DNA of 64,000 nucleotides from Schaedlerella arabinosiphila (lineage in GTDB: Bacteria > Bacillota > Clostridia > Lachnospirales > Lachnospiraceae), in assembly GCF_003885045.1 (NCBI RefSeq), contig NZ_RHJS01000002.1, positions 6,131,302 to 6,195,301 of the forward strand, written 5' to 3'. Numbering within the stretch: the stretch's first letter is position 1; each line of letters begins with the position of its first letter. Of the stretch, positions 34,821 to 43,772 are shown piece by piece. Made by a program: the position numbers and the translations under genes. The notes under the pieces were generated by a model. It saw nothing but the letters and a program-made list of their open reading frames with translations. It had not been told where the DNA came from and searched no databases.

Positions 34821-35600
34821 ATGTTATTGACGATTGACGTTGGAAATACCAATATAACGCTGGGTGTATTTAAAGAGGAGATCCTGCTGGGGACTTTCCG
34901 CATGACGACAAAGCGGTCCCGGACTTCCGATGAATATGGATTTACGATCTGCGGGATTCTGGAGCACAGAAGCATCTGTCCCCAGGATATCCATTCGGTG
35001 ATCATAGCATCGGTGGTTCCGGATATCATGCATTCCCTGACAAGCGGGATCATCAAATATCTGAATGTGCGCCCGCTGATCGTGTCTGCGGGGATCAAGA
35101 CAGGCATCCGTATCGTGACGGAGAACCCGAAGGAGATCGGCCCGGATCGGATCGTGGATGCGGTGGCCGGATATGAGCTCTTCGGAGGGCCGGTCATCGT
35201 GGTAGATTTCGGAACTGCGACTACCTATGACCTGATCGGGCCGAATGGGACTTTTGAAGCAGGGATTACGGCGCCCGGGCTTGAGACGGCGGGACGCTCC
35301 CTCTGGGGCGGCGCTGCCATGCTTCCGGCGATTGAGATCCGAAAACCGGCGTCCATACTGGCGAAGGAGACCATTTCCAGTATGCAGGCAGGTCTGGTGT
35401 ACGGAGCCATCGGCCAGACGGAATATATTATCCGGAAGATCAAAGAGGAATCCGGCTATTCGGATGCAAAGGTGGTGGCAACCGGGGGGCTGGGAAAGAT
35501 CATCGCGCCGGAGACAGACAGCATCGACGAGTACGATCCGGAGCTGACACTGAACGGCCTGCGCCTGATCTATTACAAAAACAAAAAAGTAGACCGATAG
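34821..35600 (+). CDS. coaX: Type III pantothenate kinase
   Basis: First step of coenzyme A synthesis. The start is ATG 34821 after GGAGCAGGAG, giving 259 residues. The ASKHA-type phosphate loop 'LLTIDVGNTNITLGVF', the catalytic Asp region 'GPDRIVDAVAGYELFGGPVI', 'VVDFGTATTYDLI' and 'VVATGGLGKIIAPET' identify CoaX rather than the CoaA type. Confidence 0.95.
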   Translation: MLLTIDVGNTNITLGVFKEEILLGTFRMTTKRSRTSDEYGFTICGILEHRSICPQDIHSVIIASVVPDIMHSLTSGIIKYLNVRPLIVSAGIKTGIRIVTENPKEIGPDRIVDAVAGYELFGGPVIVVDFGTATTYDLIGPNGTFEAGITAPGLETAGRSLWGGAAMLPAIEIRKPASILAKETISSMQAGLVYGAIGQTEYIIRKIKEESGYSDAKVVATGGLGKIIAPETDSIDEYDPELTLNGLRLIYYKNKKVDR

Positions 35601-35652
35601 GGCCGCCTGGCCGGCTGCCGGCTGCGCGTGCGCTTCGATAAACAGTATAATT

Positions 35653-36615
35653 ATGAAAAAACAGCTTAAAATAGGAAATGTACTTCTTGAGAACAGATAT
35701 ATTTTAGGCCCCATGGCAGGTGTAACGGACCTGCCATTCCGTTTGTTGTGCAAAGAACAGGGGGCCGGACTGCTCTGCATGGAGATGGTCAGCGCCAAAG
35801 CGATTTTATACAACAATAAAAATACGGAGAGCCTGCTTGCGATCCACCCGGAGGAACTGCCGGTCTCCCTGCAGCTCTTTGGTTCGGATCCGAAGATCGT
35901 CAGTGAGATGGCAAAACGGATCGAGGAACGGCCCTTTTCCATCCTGGATATCAACATGGGCTGTCCGGTTCCGAAGGTGGTGCGCAACGGGGAAGGCTCG
36001 GCTCTGATGAAGGATCCGAAGCTGGTCTACGAACTGGTCAGTGCCGTGGTGAAAGCAATCCGAAAGCCGGTTACGGTGAAGATACGCAAAGGATTCGACG
36101 AGGAGCATGTGAATGCGGTGGAGATCGCCAGGATCATCGAAGAAGCCGGGGCGGCCGGGGTGGCTGTCCATGGGCGGACGCGGGAGCAGTACTACTCCGG
36201 CAGGGCTGACTGGGAGATCATCCGCCGGGTGAAGGAAGCGGTCCGGATTCCGGTCATCGGAAACGGGGATGTGACCAACTGTGAGCAGGCGGCTGCGATT
36301 CAGGAGCAGACCGGCTGCGACGGGGTAATGATTGCACGGGGGGCACAGGGCAATCCGTGGATCTTTTCGGAGCTGTCGGCATACGAAGAGACGGGAGCAA
36401 TCCCGCCCCGGCCGGAGATCGACGAGATCCGGAGCACCATGCTCCGCCATGCCCGGCTGCAGATCGAATATAAGGGCAGCTATCTGGGCATCCGGGAGAT
36501 GCGCAAGCATGTGGCATGGTATACCAAAGGGCTGCATGGAGCGGCCCGGCTGCGGGAGCAGATCAACAGGGTGGAGAGCTACGAAGAACTCCAAAAAATC
36601 TTGACAGTACTGTAG
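35653..36615 (+). CDS. dusB: tRNA-dihydrouridine synthase (DusB-like)
   Basis: Flavin enzyme reducing uridine to dihydrouridine in tRNA D loops. 320 residues. 'LGPMAGVTDLPFRLLCKEQG' opens the TIM barrel, the catalytic cysteine is in 'DINMGCPVPKVVRNGEGSAL', and 'VHGRTREQYYSGRADW' and 'PVIGNGDVTN' bind FMN. ATG 35653 lacks an obvious ribosome site. The greA promoter begins inside its last codons. Confidence 0.93.
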   Translation: MKKQLKIGNVLLENRYILGPMAGVTDLPFRLLCKEQGAGLLCMEMVSAKAILYNNKNTESLLAIHPEELPVSLQLFGSDPKIVSEMAKRIEERPFSILDINMGCPVPKVVRNGEGSALMKDPKLVYELVSAVVKAIRKPVTVKIRKGFDEEHVNAVEIARIIEEAGAAGVAVHGRTREQYYSGRADWEIIRRVKEAVRIPVIGNGDVTNCEQAAAIQEQTGCDGVMIARGAQGNPWIFSELSAYEETGAIPPRPEIDEIRSTMLRHARLQIEYKGSYLGIREMRKHVAWYTKGLHGAARLREQINRVESYEELQKILTVL

Positions 36616-36629
36616 GTTTTGGTTATAAT
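36601..36629 (+). promoter_or_regulatory. Consensus promoter of greA
   Basis: TTGACA (36601-36606), exactly 17 bp, TATAAT (36624-36629): a full-consensus housekeeping promoter that overlaps the 3' end of dusB. The leader holds a ctgcgg/ccgcag hairpin near 36672. Confidence 0.9.
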
Positions 36630-36739
36630 ATTTGAATTGCGAAATATAAGTATCAGTAGAGGTCGTCCGGCTGCGGTTCACAGCCGCAGGCCGTAAAAGC
36701 GATATCAGATAGAATGAAAGAGAGGAAGCAAAGGTCATC

Positions 36740-37225
36740 ATGGCGGATTCAAAGAAAAGGTTACTTACTTATGCAGGTTTGAAAGCACTGGAGGACGAAC
36801 TGGAAAATCTGAAGGTGGTAAAGAGAAAGGAAGTCGCTGCCAAGATCAAGGAAGCCAGGGAGCAGGGCGACTTATCCGAGAATGCGGAGTATGACGCGGC
36901 GAAGGACGAGCAGCGCGACATCGAAGCGAGAATTGAAGAACTGGAAAGCATTTTGAAAAATGCTGAGGTCGTGGTAGAGGACGAGGTAGACTTCGACAAG
37001 ATCAACGTGGGCTGTACGATCAAGGTCTTTGACATTACCTTTGATGAAGAGATGGAGTTTAAGATCGTAGGCTCCACGGAAGCGAACAGTCTGGAAGGGA
37101 AGATTTCCAACGAGTCGCCGGTAGGCCAGGCGCTGATCGGCAAGAAGGTCGGCGACGTGGTGAACGTAGAGACACAGGCAGGAGTCAACCAGTACAAGGT
37201 GCTGGATATCAACCGGTCGATGTAA
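36740..37225 (+). CDS. greA: Transcription elongation factor GreA
   Basis: Rescues backtracked RNA polymerase by stimulating transcript cleavage. 161 residues: an N-terminal coiled coil (about 1-75) with tip acidic residues in 'EQGDLSENAEYDAAKDEQRD', then the FKBP-like C-terminal domain ('KIVGSTEANSLEGKISNESP', 'GKKVGDVVNVETQAG'). ATG 36740 follows GGAAGCAAAGG. Driven by a consensus promoter and followed closely by lysS, a common pairing. Confidence 0.96.
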   Translation: MADSKKRLLTYAGLKALEDELENLKVVKRKEVAAKIKEAREQGDLSENAEYDAAKDEQRDIEARIEELESILKNAEVVVEDEVDFDKINVGCTIKVFDITFDEEMEFKIVGSTEANSLEGKISNESPVGQALIGKKVGDVVNVETQAGVNQYKVLDINRSM

Positions 37226-37278
37226 AGAGGGCGGTTGTCAGTTGATACATCTGCGGAGGAAAAGAAAGGAGAAAACAA

Positions 37279-39210
37279 ATGTCTGACCAGCAGAAGCAGG
37301 CTCAGGAGCCGGATTTGAATCAGTTGAGAAAGGTTCGACGCGAGAAGTTAGCGGATTTGCAGGCAAATGGAAAGGACCCCTTTGCCATCACCAGCTATGA
37401 TCAAACACATCACAGCCAGGAGATCAGAGACAGATATGAAGAACTGGAAGGCACCCAGGTATCCATTGCGGGCCGTATGATGTCAAAGCGGGTCATGGGA
37501 AAAGCTTCATTCTGCAATATCCAGGATCTGAAGGGCAACATCCAGTGCTACGTGGCGAGAGACAGCGTAGGGGAGGATGTGTACAAGGACTTTAAGAAGT
37601 TTGACGTAGGCGACCTTGTAGGAATCAAGGGTGAGGTCTTTACGACAAAGACAGGAGAGAAGTCCATCCATGCGGGCAGCATCACATTGCTTGCGAAGAG
37701 CCTCCAGATCCTTCCGGAGAAGTTCCATGGGCTGACCAATACGGATCTGCGTTACCGTCAGAGATATGTGGATCTGGTCATGAATCCGGAGGTGAAGGAT
37801 ACCTTTGTCAAGCGTTCCAAGATCATCAGCGCGATCCGCAGGTATCTGGACGGACAGGAATTCATGGAGGTGGAGACGCCGATGCTGGTGCAGAATGCCG
37901 GCGGCGCTGCTGCACGGCCGTTCGAGACGCATTTCAATGCGCTGGACGAGGACATCAAGCTCAGGATCTCCCTGGAGCTGTACTTAAAGCGTCTGATCGT
38001 CGGCGGTATGGAGCGTGTTTACGAGATCGGGCGTGTGTTCCGCAACGAAGGTCTTGACACCAGGCACAATCCGGAATTTACATTGATGGAGCTGTATCAG
38101 GCATATACGGACTACCACGGCATGATGGATCTGACGGAGAACCTGTACCGCTATGTGGCGCAGGAAGTACTGGGAACCATGAAGATCGTATACAACGGCG
38201 TGGAGATGGATCTGGAAAAGCCGTTTGAACGGATCACCATGGTAGACGCCGTGAAAAAATATTCCGGCGTGGATTTCTCCAATGTGAAGACGGACGCGGA
38301 GGCAAAAGCCTTGGCGGACGAGCATCATCTGGAATATGAGGACAGGCATAAGAAGGGCGATATCCTGAACCTGTTCTTTGAAGAATATGTGGAAGAACAT
38401 CTGGTACAGCCGATCTTCGTGATGGATCATCCCATCGAGATCTCTCCGCTGACCAAGAAGAAGCCGGACAACCCGGATTATGTGGAGCGTTTTGAGTTCT
38501 TCATGAACGGCTGGGAGATGGCTAACGCATACTCCGAGCTGAACGACCCCATCGACCAGAGGGAACGTTTCCGTGCACAGGAAGAACTTCTGGCTCAGGG
38601 GGACGAAGAAGCCAACACGACGGATGAAGATTTCATGAATGCGCTGGAGATCGGTATGCCGCCTACAGGCGGGATCGGATTCGGGATTGACCGGATGTGT
38701 ATGCTGCTGACAGATTCTGCGGCAATCCGGGACGTGCTTGCGTTCCCAACCATGAAAACGCTTGGCACCGCAGAGGTGAAAAAAGGCCAGGAAAAGCCGG
38801 CGGAGAAATCCGCGGAAACGGTGAAGGAAGACATTGACTTTTCAAAGGTAAAGATCGAGCCGTTATTCTCGGATATGGTAGATTTTGAGACATTCAGTAA
38901 GTCGGACTTCAGAGCGGTAAAGGTAAAAGCATGCGCCGCAGTGCCGAAGAGCAAGAAGCTGCTGCAGTTTACCTTAGACGACGGAACAGATACGGAACGC
39001 ACCATTTTAAGCGGTATTCATGAATATTACGAGCCTGAAGAGCTGGTAGGCAAGACCTTGATTGCCATTACAAATCTTCCGCCGAGAGCCATGATGGGGA
39101 TTGACTCCTGCGGAATGATCATCAGTGCGCTTCATGAGGAAGAGGGAAAGGAAAAGCTTCATCTTCTGATGGTGGACGACCATATTCCGGCGGGGGCGAA
39201 GCTGTATTAA
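37279..39210 (+). CDS. lysS: Lysyl-tRNA synthetase, class II, with C-terminal tRNA-binding domain
   Basis: 643 residues. OB anticodon-binding domain (about 60-170), then the class II core with motif 2 'RVFRNEGLDTRHNPEFTLME' and motif 3 'GIGFGIDRMCMLLTDSAAIR' ending near residue 490. After a Lys/Glu-rich linker an extra ~110-residue EMAPII/MetG-type tRNA-binding domain follows ('SKSDFRAVKVKACAAVPKSK', 'LPPRAMMGIDSCGMIISA'). Ordinary bacterial LysS stops at about 500 residues; the added domain normally occurs on MetRS. It probably raises tRNA affinity. Start ATG 37279 after AAAGGAG. Confidence 0.95.
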   Translation: MSDQQKQAQEPDLNQLRKVRREKLADLQANGKDPFAITSYDQTHHSQEIRDRYEELEGTQVSIAGRMMSKRVMGKASFCNIQDLKGNIQCYVARDSVGEDVYKDFKKFDVGDLVGIKGEVFTTKTGEKSIHAGSITLLAKSLQILPEKFHGLTNTDLRYRQRYVDLVMNPEVKDTFVKRSKIISAIRRYLDGQEFMEVETPMLVQNAGGAAARPFETHFNALDEDIKLRISLELYLKRLIVGGMERVYEIGRVFRNEGLDTRHNPEFTLMELYQAYTDYHGMMDLTENLYRYVAQEVLGTMKIVYNGVEMDLEKPFERITMVDAVKKYSGVDFSNVKTDAEAKALADEHHLEYEDRHKKGDILNLFFEEYVEEHLVQPIFVMDHPIEISPLTKKKPDNPDYVERFEFFMNGWEMANAYSELNDPIDQRERFRAQEELLAQGDEEANTTDEDFMNALEIGMPPTGGIGFGIDRMCMLLTDSAAIRDVLAFPTMKTLGTAEVKKGQEKPAEKSAETVKEDIDFSKVKIEPLFSDMVDFETFSKSDFRAVKVKACAAVPKSKKLLQFTLDDGTDTERTILSGIHEYYEPEELVGKTLIAITNLPPRAMMGIDSCGMIISALHEEEGKEKLHLLMVDDHIPAGAKLY

Positions 39211-39248
39211 GGCGGATAGCAAGTTCAGATATGAAAATCAATTTAGTA

Positions 39249-39274
39249 AAAGGCGGCGGTTATACGCCGCCTTT
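39249..39274 (+). terminator. Terminator of lysS
   Basis: aaaggcggcg pairs with cgccgccttt (10 bp, 6-nt loop); A-rich and T-rich flanks allow use from both directions, here between lysS and the convergent HxlR gene. Confidence 0.88.
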
Positions 39275-39432
39275 CTAGTTTGTTCCAATGAGGAATACAG
39301 CTGGCCTGCCGCCGATACCCGTATTGAAGAAACGCTGTCATAATTGCCGTTGGCTACCGTGTCAACACCGGCAGGGCAACACAGTTCCGGCAATGGCAGA
39401 TTGGGCTTCAAAGCTGGATACATTTCTGCAAT

Positions 39433-39783
39433 TTAACGATGCAGAAGACATCTCCCTTTCCCCGCCCCGTCCAGATAGTCCGCCCCCCACGCGCACATAG
39501 CCTCCAGCACAGGAATCACGCTTTCTCCAAAGGAAGTCAGGGAATAGATCGTTCTCGGCGGCTTATGGGGAATGACTTCACGGCGGATCATGCCGATCTC
39601 TTCCAGGCTGCGGAGCTGTTGGGAGAGCATTTTCGGGGTGGCCTGGGGTATGAGCCGCTGCAGCTCCATATAATGCAGCGGCGCTGAAATCAGATGCCAC
39701 AGGATCAGTGGCTTGTATTTCCCGCCGATCAAAGTGATGGTTGCTTCAACGGGACAGTTGAATTGTTCTTTTGTATAGTTCAT
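39433..39783 (-). CDS. HxlR-family transcriptional regulator
   Basis: 116 residues. N-terminal cysteine in 'FNCPVEATITLIGGKYKPLI', then the winged helix 'LQRLIPQATPKMLSQQLRSL' and wing 'IPHKPPRTIYSLTSFGESVI', all typical of HxlR/YodB/HypR regulators, whose conserved N-terminal cysteine can sense electrophiles or disulfide stress. Divergent from a nitroreductase-family gene with a dyad between them, so it likely controls that gene and itself. Confidence 0.9.
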   Translation of the reverse strand: MNYTKEQFNCPVEATITLIGGKYKPLILWHLISAPLHYMELQRLIPQATPKMLSQQLRSLEEIGMIRREVIPHKPPRTIYSLTSFGESVIPVLEAMCAWGADYLDGAGKGRCLLHR

Positions 39784-39810
39784 AATGTGATGACTCCTGC
39801 TATCATTTTG

Positions 39811-39823
39811 GGTAGTATCTACC
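39811..39823. promoter_or_regulatory. Dyad GGTAG-TAT-CTACC, likely HxlR operator
   Basis: A perfect 5-bp inverted repeat with a 3-bp centre in the 138-bp divergent region, close to both starts. The assignment to the adjacent HxlR regulator is by position. Confidence 0.6.
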
Positions 39824-39837
39824 GGAAAAGTACATTC

Positions 39838-39865
39838 TTGCGGATTTCATTGCGTATGTTACAAT
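39838..39865 (+). promoter_or_regulatory. Promoter of the nitroreductase gene
   Basis: TTGCGG (39838-39843), 16-bp spacer, TACAAT (39860-39865), 56 bases before the start and 14 bases after the dyad. Confidence 0.65.
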
Positions 39866-39921
39866 AAATTCGATAGTTGCAGCAACATATTAAGAATAAC
39901 ACAAAGGAAAGGAAGAAAACA

Positions 39922-40440
39922 ATGGATTTTATTCAAATTGCAAAACAACGTTGTTCCATGCGCAGTTATACGGAACGGAAGGTAGAACAGGAGAAGCTGG
40001 AACAGATCCTGGAGGCCGCGCATGTGGCTCCGACGGCGGCAAATCTGCAGCCCGTCCGCCTGCTTGTGGTTCAAAGTGACGAGGGGCTTGCCAAGATAGG
40101 AACGGCAGCCAATATCTACGGTGCGCCGTTGGCAATCATTGTATGCGCCGACCACAAAAAGGCGTGGGTGCGCCCCTTTGATCAGAAACAGACCTGCGAT
40201 ATCGACGCCTCCATTCTGACAGACCATATGATGCTGCAGGCCGCGGAGCTGGGGCTTGGAAGCGTGTGGATCTGCTATTTCAAACCGGATGTCCTGAAAA
40301 AAGCATTCGATCTGCCGGACCATCTGGAACCGGTCAACATTTTGGCAGTCGGTTATTCCAATGAGGAAGCCGCCGCTGCAGACCGTTTTGACAAAACACG
40401 GATTCCGGTGGAACAACTGGTCTCCTATGAAAAACTGTAA
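39922..40440 (+). CDS. Nitroreductase-family flavoprotein
   Basis: 172 residues from ATG 39922 after AAAGGAAAGG. 'IAKQRCSMRSYTERKVEQEK' (FMN-binding Arg/Ser), 'AAHVAPTAANLQPVRLLVVQ' and 'ADHKKAWVRPFDQKQTCDID' match short Firmicute nitroreductases that reduce quinones or nitro compounds with NAD(P)H. Substrate unknown. Pairing with an HxlR regulator suggests induction by reactive electrophiles or oxidants. Confidence 0.9.
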   Translation: MDFIQIAKQRCSMRSYTERKVEQEKLEQILEAAHVAPTAANLQPVRLLVVQSDEGLAKIGTAANIYGAPLAIIVCADHKKAWVRPFDQKQTCDIDASILTDHMMLQAAELGLGSVWICYFKPDVLKKAFDLPDHLEPVNILAVGYSNEEAAAADRFDKTRIPVEQLVSYEKL

Positions 40441-40620
40441 AGCGGCAGGTTCATATTTTCCGGAAATGATTATTTTATCCGAATCTAGGAATTTTTTGCG
40501 ATAATATGGCATGATACAAAGAAAAAGCAGGAGCGGTTTCGGAAACACAATAACGGATGAGCAGGAAAGGGTTCGTTTTCAGAAATGAGAGGGATAAAGG
40601 ATGGATCCCGCATGCCATCA

Positions 40621-41001
40621 CTATCTTTTCCATCTGCTTTTGGGGTCGTTTACAAGAGGGATCCGTTTGGGCCCAACAGAGGGGTCAATGGAAAAGCCGT
40701 CCATCAGCCTTTTAAATTCCTCTGTAGTAATGCTTCTGGCTTCCTGTGCGGTTCTTGGCCACAGGAAGCATCCCTCTGCCAGCCGGATATACAGAAGGAT
40801 GAATCTGTCCCCGATCCAGAGCAGTCCCTTGATCCGATCCCGTCTGGTGCCGCAGAACAAGAATAAGGTATCTTTTTCTAATGGGTCGAGGCCGTACTTG
40901 AACCTCACCATAGCGGCCAGTCCATCAATCCCTTTACGGAGATCGGATCTGCCCGTTGCCAGAATGAGCCTTGAGAAGGTAAAACCGTTTTCAGTCAGCA
41001 T
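40621..41001 (-). CDS. Orphan IS66 TnpB (accessory protein)
   Basis: 126 residues with the IS66 Orf2 pattern: 'LILATGRSDLRKGIDGLAAM', 'GLDPLEKDTLFLFCGTRRDR', 'GCFLWPRTAQEARSITTEEF'. It overlaps the 3' end of a tnpA fragment in the usual ATGCTGAC arrangement, but no tnpC follows. It is different in sequence and orientation from the complete IS66 at 43.3 kb, so it is a remnant of another copy. Confidence 0.85.
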   Translation of the reverse strand: MLTENGFTFSRLILATGRSDLRKGIDGLAAMVRFKYGLDPLEKDTLFLFCGTRRDRIKGLLWIGDRFILLYIRLAEGCFLWPRTAQEARSITTEEFKRLMDGFSIDPSVGPKRIPLVNDPKSRWKR

Positions 41002-41104
41002 ATTTTAACACCCTCAATACCACGGAAAGTTGTTTTTCATCTACACCGTCATTGAAATCTATGGAGAAACCCACACACCGGACGCTGATTCCCGTATTTC
41101 TGCA
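40991..41104 (-). pseudogene. IS66 tnpA, 3' fragment
   Basis: The minus-strand frame ending at 40991 reads 'GISVRCVGFSIDFNDGVDEK' and 'LSVVLRVLKYAD', the C-terminal pattern of IS66 TnpA, with the tnpB start nested in its stop. The N-terminal part is not recognisable; upstream sequence belongs to another gene fragment. The exact breakpoint is uncertain. Confidence 0.55.
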
Positions 41105-41139
41105 AATCGTATTGCCCGATGGATTGCGTACAGTTTGGG

Positions 41140-41382
41140 GCGGTGTCAATATTGCCTGTGTCATCATGGGGCTGTGCCTGTCCATTATCTGTGCTAAAAA
41201 TAATGAAAGCCGGAGCCTGATAAATATTCTCTCTACAATTATCAGCGCCTTGTTGCTGATGCTGGTTATCGGGATTATATTTTCCAGCACAGCCTGTTCA
41301 GGATTGGACTCTTTTGCGGATAATCTGAAAAGTGGCGCGGAACAATTAATTAATGATGTTGCAATTGGACAGGATATTATAG
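41140..41382 (+). pseudogene. Membrane-protein gene fragment between IS66 remnants
   Basis: A plus-strand open stretch coding for two hydrophobic helices ('GGVNIACVIMGLCLSIICAK' and 'ISALLLMLVIGIIFS') and an amphipathic tail, ending where an IS66 left end begins at 41383. It has no start codon with a ribosome site of its own. Probably the surviving part of a membrane or lipoprotein gene cut by IS66 events; the family was not recognised. Confidence 0.4.
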
Positions 41383-41451
41383 GTAAGCGATTCAAAACTT
41401 ACCGTAGTGTATAAAATCTGATTTTCTGCTATACTGCTTTTAAAAGAACAG
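41383..41451 (+). mobile_element. IS66 left-end fragment A
   Basis: Starts with the IS66 terminus GTAAGCGATTCAAAAC and includes the transposase promoter region with TATACT. 69 bases identical to 49182-49250 and clearly related to the left end of the full IS66 at 43349. No transposase genes follow; 14 bases later the regulator gene ends. Confidence 0.8.
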
Positions 41452-41465
41452 AAGGAGATAAGAAA

Positions 41466-42080
41466 TTAACAAATCGGCGGGAGGTACCCTAATTGAATCG
41501 CCTTGGTTACAGCTTCGACAGAGGAGGAAACATCAAGTTTTTCAAATATATGCTGTAAATGGTTGGAGAGGGTACGCTCGCTGATATAAAGTGTGCCTGC
41601 AATCTCTTTCCGCTTTCTGCCGTTAGCTATAAGCTGCAAAATCTGTTTTTCGCAGTCAGTTAATTCTTCTAAAAACGGAACCGAACTGTTGAAGATAAAT
41701 TTTCCCTGCATGATCTGTGAAAGATAAGCGATCAGCATTTCCGGTTCTGTATTTTTGTTGATAAATCCTTTTGCCCCGATTTTTTTGGCTTCGTTGCGGT
41801 ATACTGGAAGATCGTATCCGGACAGGATAACAATTTTCTGCTCCGGATGACGGTGTAATATCTGCTTTGCCAATTCCAGACCATCTTCAGATGTTATATT
41901 TTTTAAATTGATATCCATAAGCAGGATGTCCGGGGCATCTTCTTCAATGAATTTATCCAATAGGGAAATATCATTGATACTTTGAAAGGTTTTTATATCC
42001 GGGTAGTCTGATAATGCAATCTCCAGACTTTTGGAAAATAGAACGTGGTCATCGACTAATAAAATATTGATAAGAAGCAT
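41466..42080 (-). CDS. NarL/LuxR-family response regulator
   Basis: 204 residues. Receiver with 'ILLVDDHVLFSKSLEIALSD' and the phosphoacceptor Asp in 'DILLMDINLKNITSEDGLEL', then a LuxR helix-turn-helix ('LTDCEKQILQLIANGRKRKE', 'YISERTLSNHLQHIFEKLDV'). The start overlaps the end of the kinase gene by 32 bases, with AAAGGAG abutting the ATG. It is the last gene of a minus-strand operon of ABC ATPase, permease, kinase and regulator. With the kinase broken its activation is probably lost or depends on cross-talk. Confidence 0.9.
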   Translation of the reverse strand: MLLINILLVDDHVLFSKSLEIALSDYPDIKTFQSINDISLLDKFIEEDAPDILLMDINLKNITSEDGLELAKQILHRHPEQKIVILSGYDLPVYRNEAKKIGAKGFINKNTEPEMLIAYLSQIMQGKFIFNSSVPFLEELTDCEKQILQLIANGRKRKEIAGTLYISERTLSNHLQHIFEKLDVSSSVEAVTKAIQLGYLPPIC

Positions 42081-43433
42081 CTCCTTTCATTGGCAGGTTG
42101 ATACAGACACAGATTCCACGTGGGAAATTTTGGGTTATACTTATAGTGCCATCCATGCTTTGCACACGGTCAGTGCTTAATGCAAGACCTCTATGTTTTG
42201 ATGAGTCTGCATAGGTGAGGCTGCCGGCATCTGCACTCCCATTATCCTTTACGCATAATACGATCATTCCATTATCCTGTGTAAGTGTTATCCATGCTTT
42301 TTCTCCTGTAGAGTGTTTATAAACATTCGTTACGAGTTCTTTTAAAAGCCGGTATATGAAAATATCATATGGCGGAACTAAAAATAAAGAGTCTGGACAG
42401 TCAAAAACAATGCTGATGCGGCGCTCAGGAAATGATTGCGCAATATAGGCAAGCAAGTTTTGGTAATTCTCTTTTATAGTAAGTTTTGACAGTAATACAG
42501 GATGGTAATTCTGCATCTGCTCACGGATATAGATATTCATACTATCAAGAGTTTCTGTGATTATTTTCTGTATATCAGGTTTTGTTGATTTATACATCAA
42601 ATTTTTTATGGAAAGCAGATCTTGAAGTATATTATCATGAAGAAAATTTGAAAATTCAAGATTGATCTGCTCTTCCTGCTGTAACTGTGCCAATGCTGCA
42701 TTGTATTTACTTTCCATAACCATGTTGCCTCCTCCCTGCCTTAAATTAAAATCCAGAATGATATTGCAGACATAGATAAATACAAACATAGCGTCCAACA
42801 TAAGAAGGAAGGATAACCAGCCGATCCCCAGAGTCATTGTAATCAGACCACAAATGGTAACACCGAAAAGCAGGATCAACATTAACTGGAATCTGCTAAA
42901 TATGGCAGTCAATGGAAAACTGTGATGCTCTTTCAGTATAATACTATGAATACTCATGGAGAACAGCAGGACAGGGATATACACTCCAAAGTTTGAAAGA
43001 TTTCCTTTTATTCCCATTGTGGTAAGACAGTATGCAATGAATAAAATGATGATTACCACAAGAGAGAACAGAATGGATTTCCATTCTGCTTTAAGGACAA
43101 AAGCAGTTCTTTTTCTATGGTAAACGACAACAAAAACGAAGCATAGCCAGCTTAGCAAAAACTGTATGTCATACAACAAAGCAAACACATTGTCTGATAT
43201 TAAAATGCCGATAAGGGAGCAGATACAGGTTCCGGTCAGGCAGAGATTTGCTGCTTTTTTGAATTTATAACCGCTCCCCTGAAATAAAAACATAAGTATA
43301 AAATTTATGAAAATGCACCATATAATTGGACTTAAGGCATAAAAAACAGTAAGCGATTCAAAACCTACCGTAGTGCATAATCTCTCTTTCCCTGCTATAC
43401 TGCTTCTAAAAGAGCAGAAGGAGGAATCAGTCA

Positions 43434-43772
43434 GTGAATGTACATTACAGCCATGAGGAATGGAGGATGATCTTTAGCCAGCGGCTCCAAAGTGGTCTCT
43501 CCGTTCGTAAGTGGTGTGAGAAGAACAACTTCAAATATGATACCTATAAATACTGGGAGAAAAAGATCCGGAGGATGGACACCGAACCAGAATCCTTTCC
43601 TGTTGCAGAACAGCCTTTCATAGAGCTCCCGCTCTTCCACCAGGAATTGCCAACGATACCGGAATCCCTTTCCCTAGAGGTCCGATACCACGAATTTCAT
43701 GTGGGCATCCACAAAAACGCAGATATGGGACAGGTTTCAGGAGTACTGCGGCTCCTGCAGTCCCTATGCTGA
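43434..43772 (+). CDS. tnpA: IS66 TnpA
   Basis: 112 residues from GTG 43434 after AAGGAGG. N-terminal helix-turn-helix-like region 'YSHEEWRMIFSQRLQSGLSV' and 'RKWCEKNNFKYDTYKYWEKK', typical of the small IS66 accessory protein needed for transposition. The stop overlaps the tnpB start by 7 bases. Confidence 0.9.
   Translation: MNVHYSHEEWRMIFSQRLQSGLSVRKWCEKNNFKYDTYKYWEKKIRRMDTEPESFPVAEQPFIELPLFHQELPTIPESLSLEVRYHEFHVGIHKNADMGQVSGVLRLLQSLC

Noticed and set aside
39288..39500. Small proline-rich frame downstream of lysS
   Set aside because: It overlaps the end of the HxlR gene, has no ribosome site and no family resemblance.
40991..41395. One continuous 134-codon minus-strand gene
   Set aside because: Only its C-terminal ~37 codons look like TnpA; the rest is antisense to a better plus-strand membrane-protein fragment.
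41052..41414. A complete 120-residue membrane protein
   Set aside because: Its first codons overlap the tnpA remnant and its last ones read into the IS66 end, so only the middle is likely genuine.
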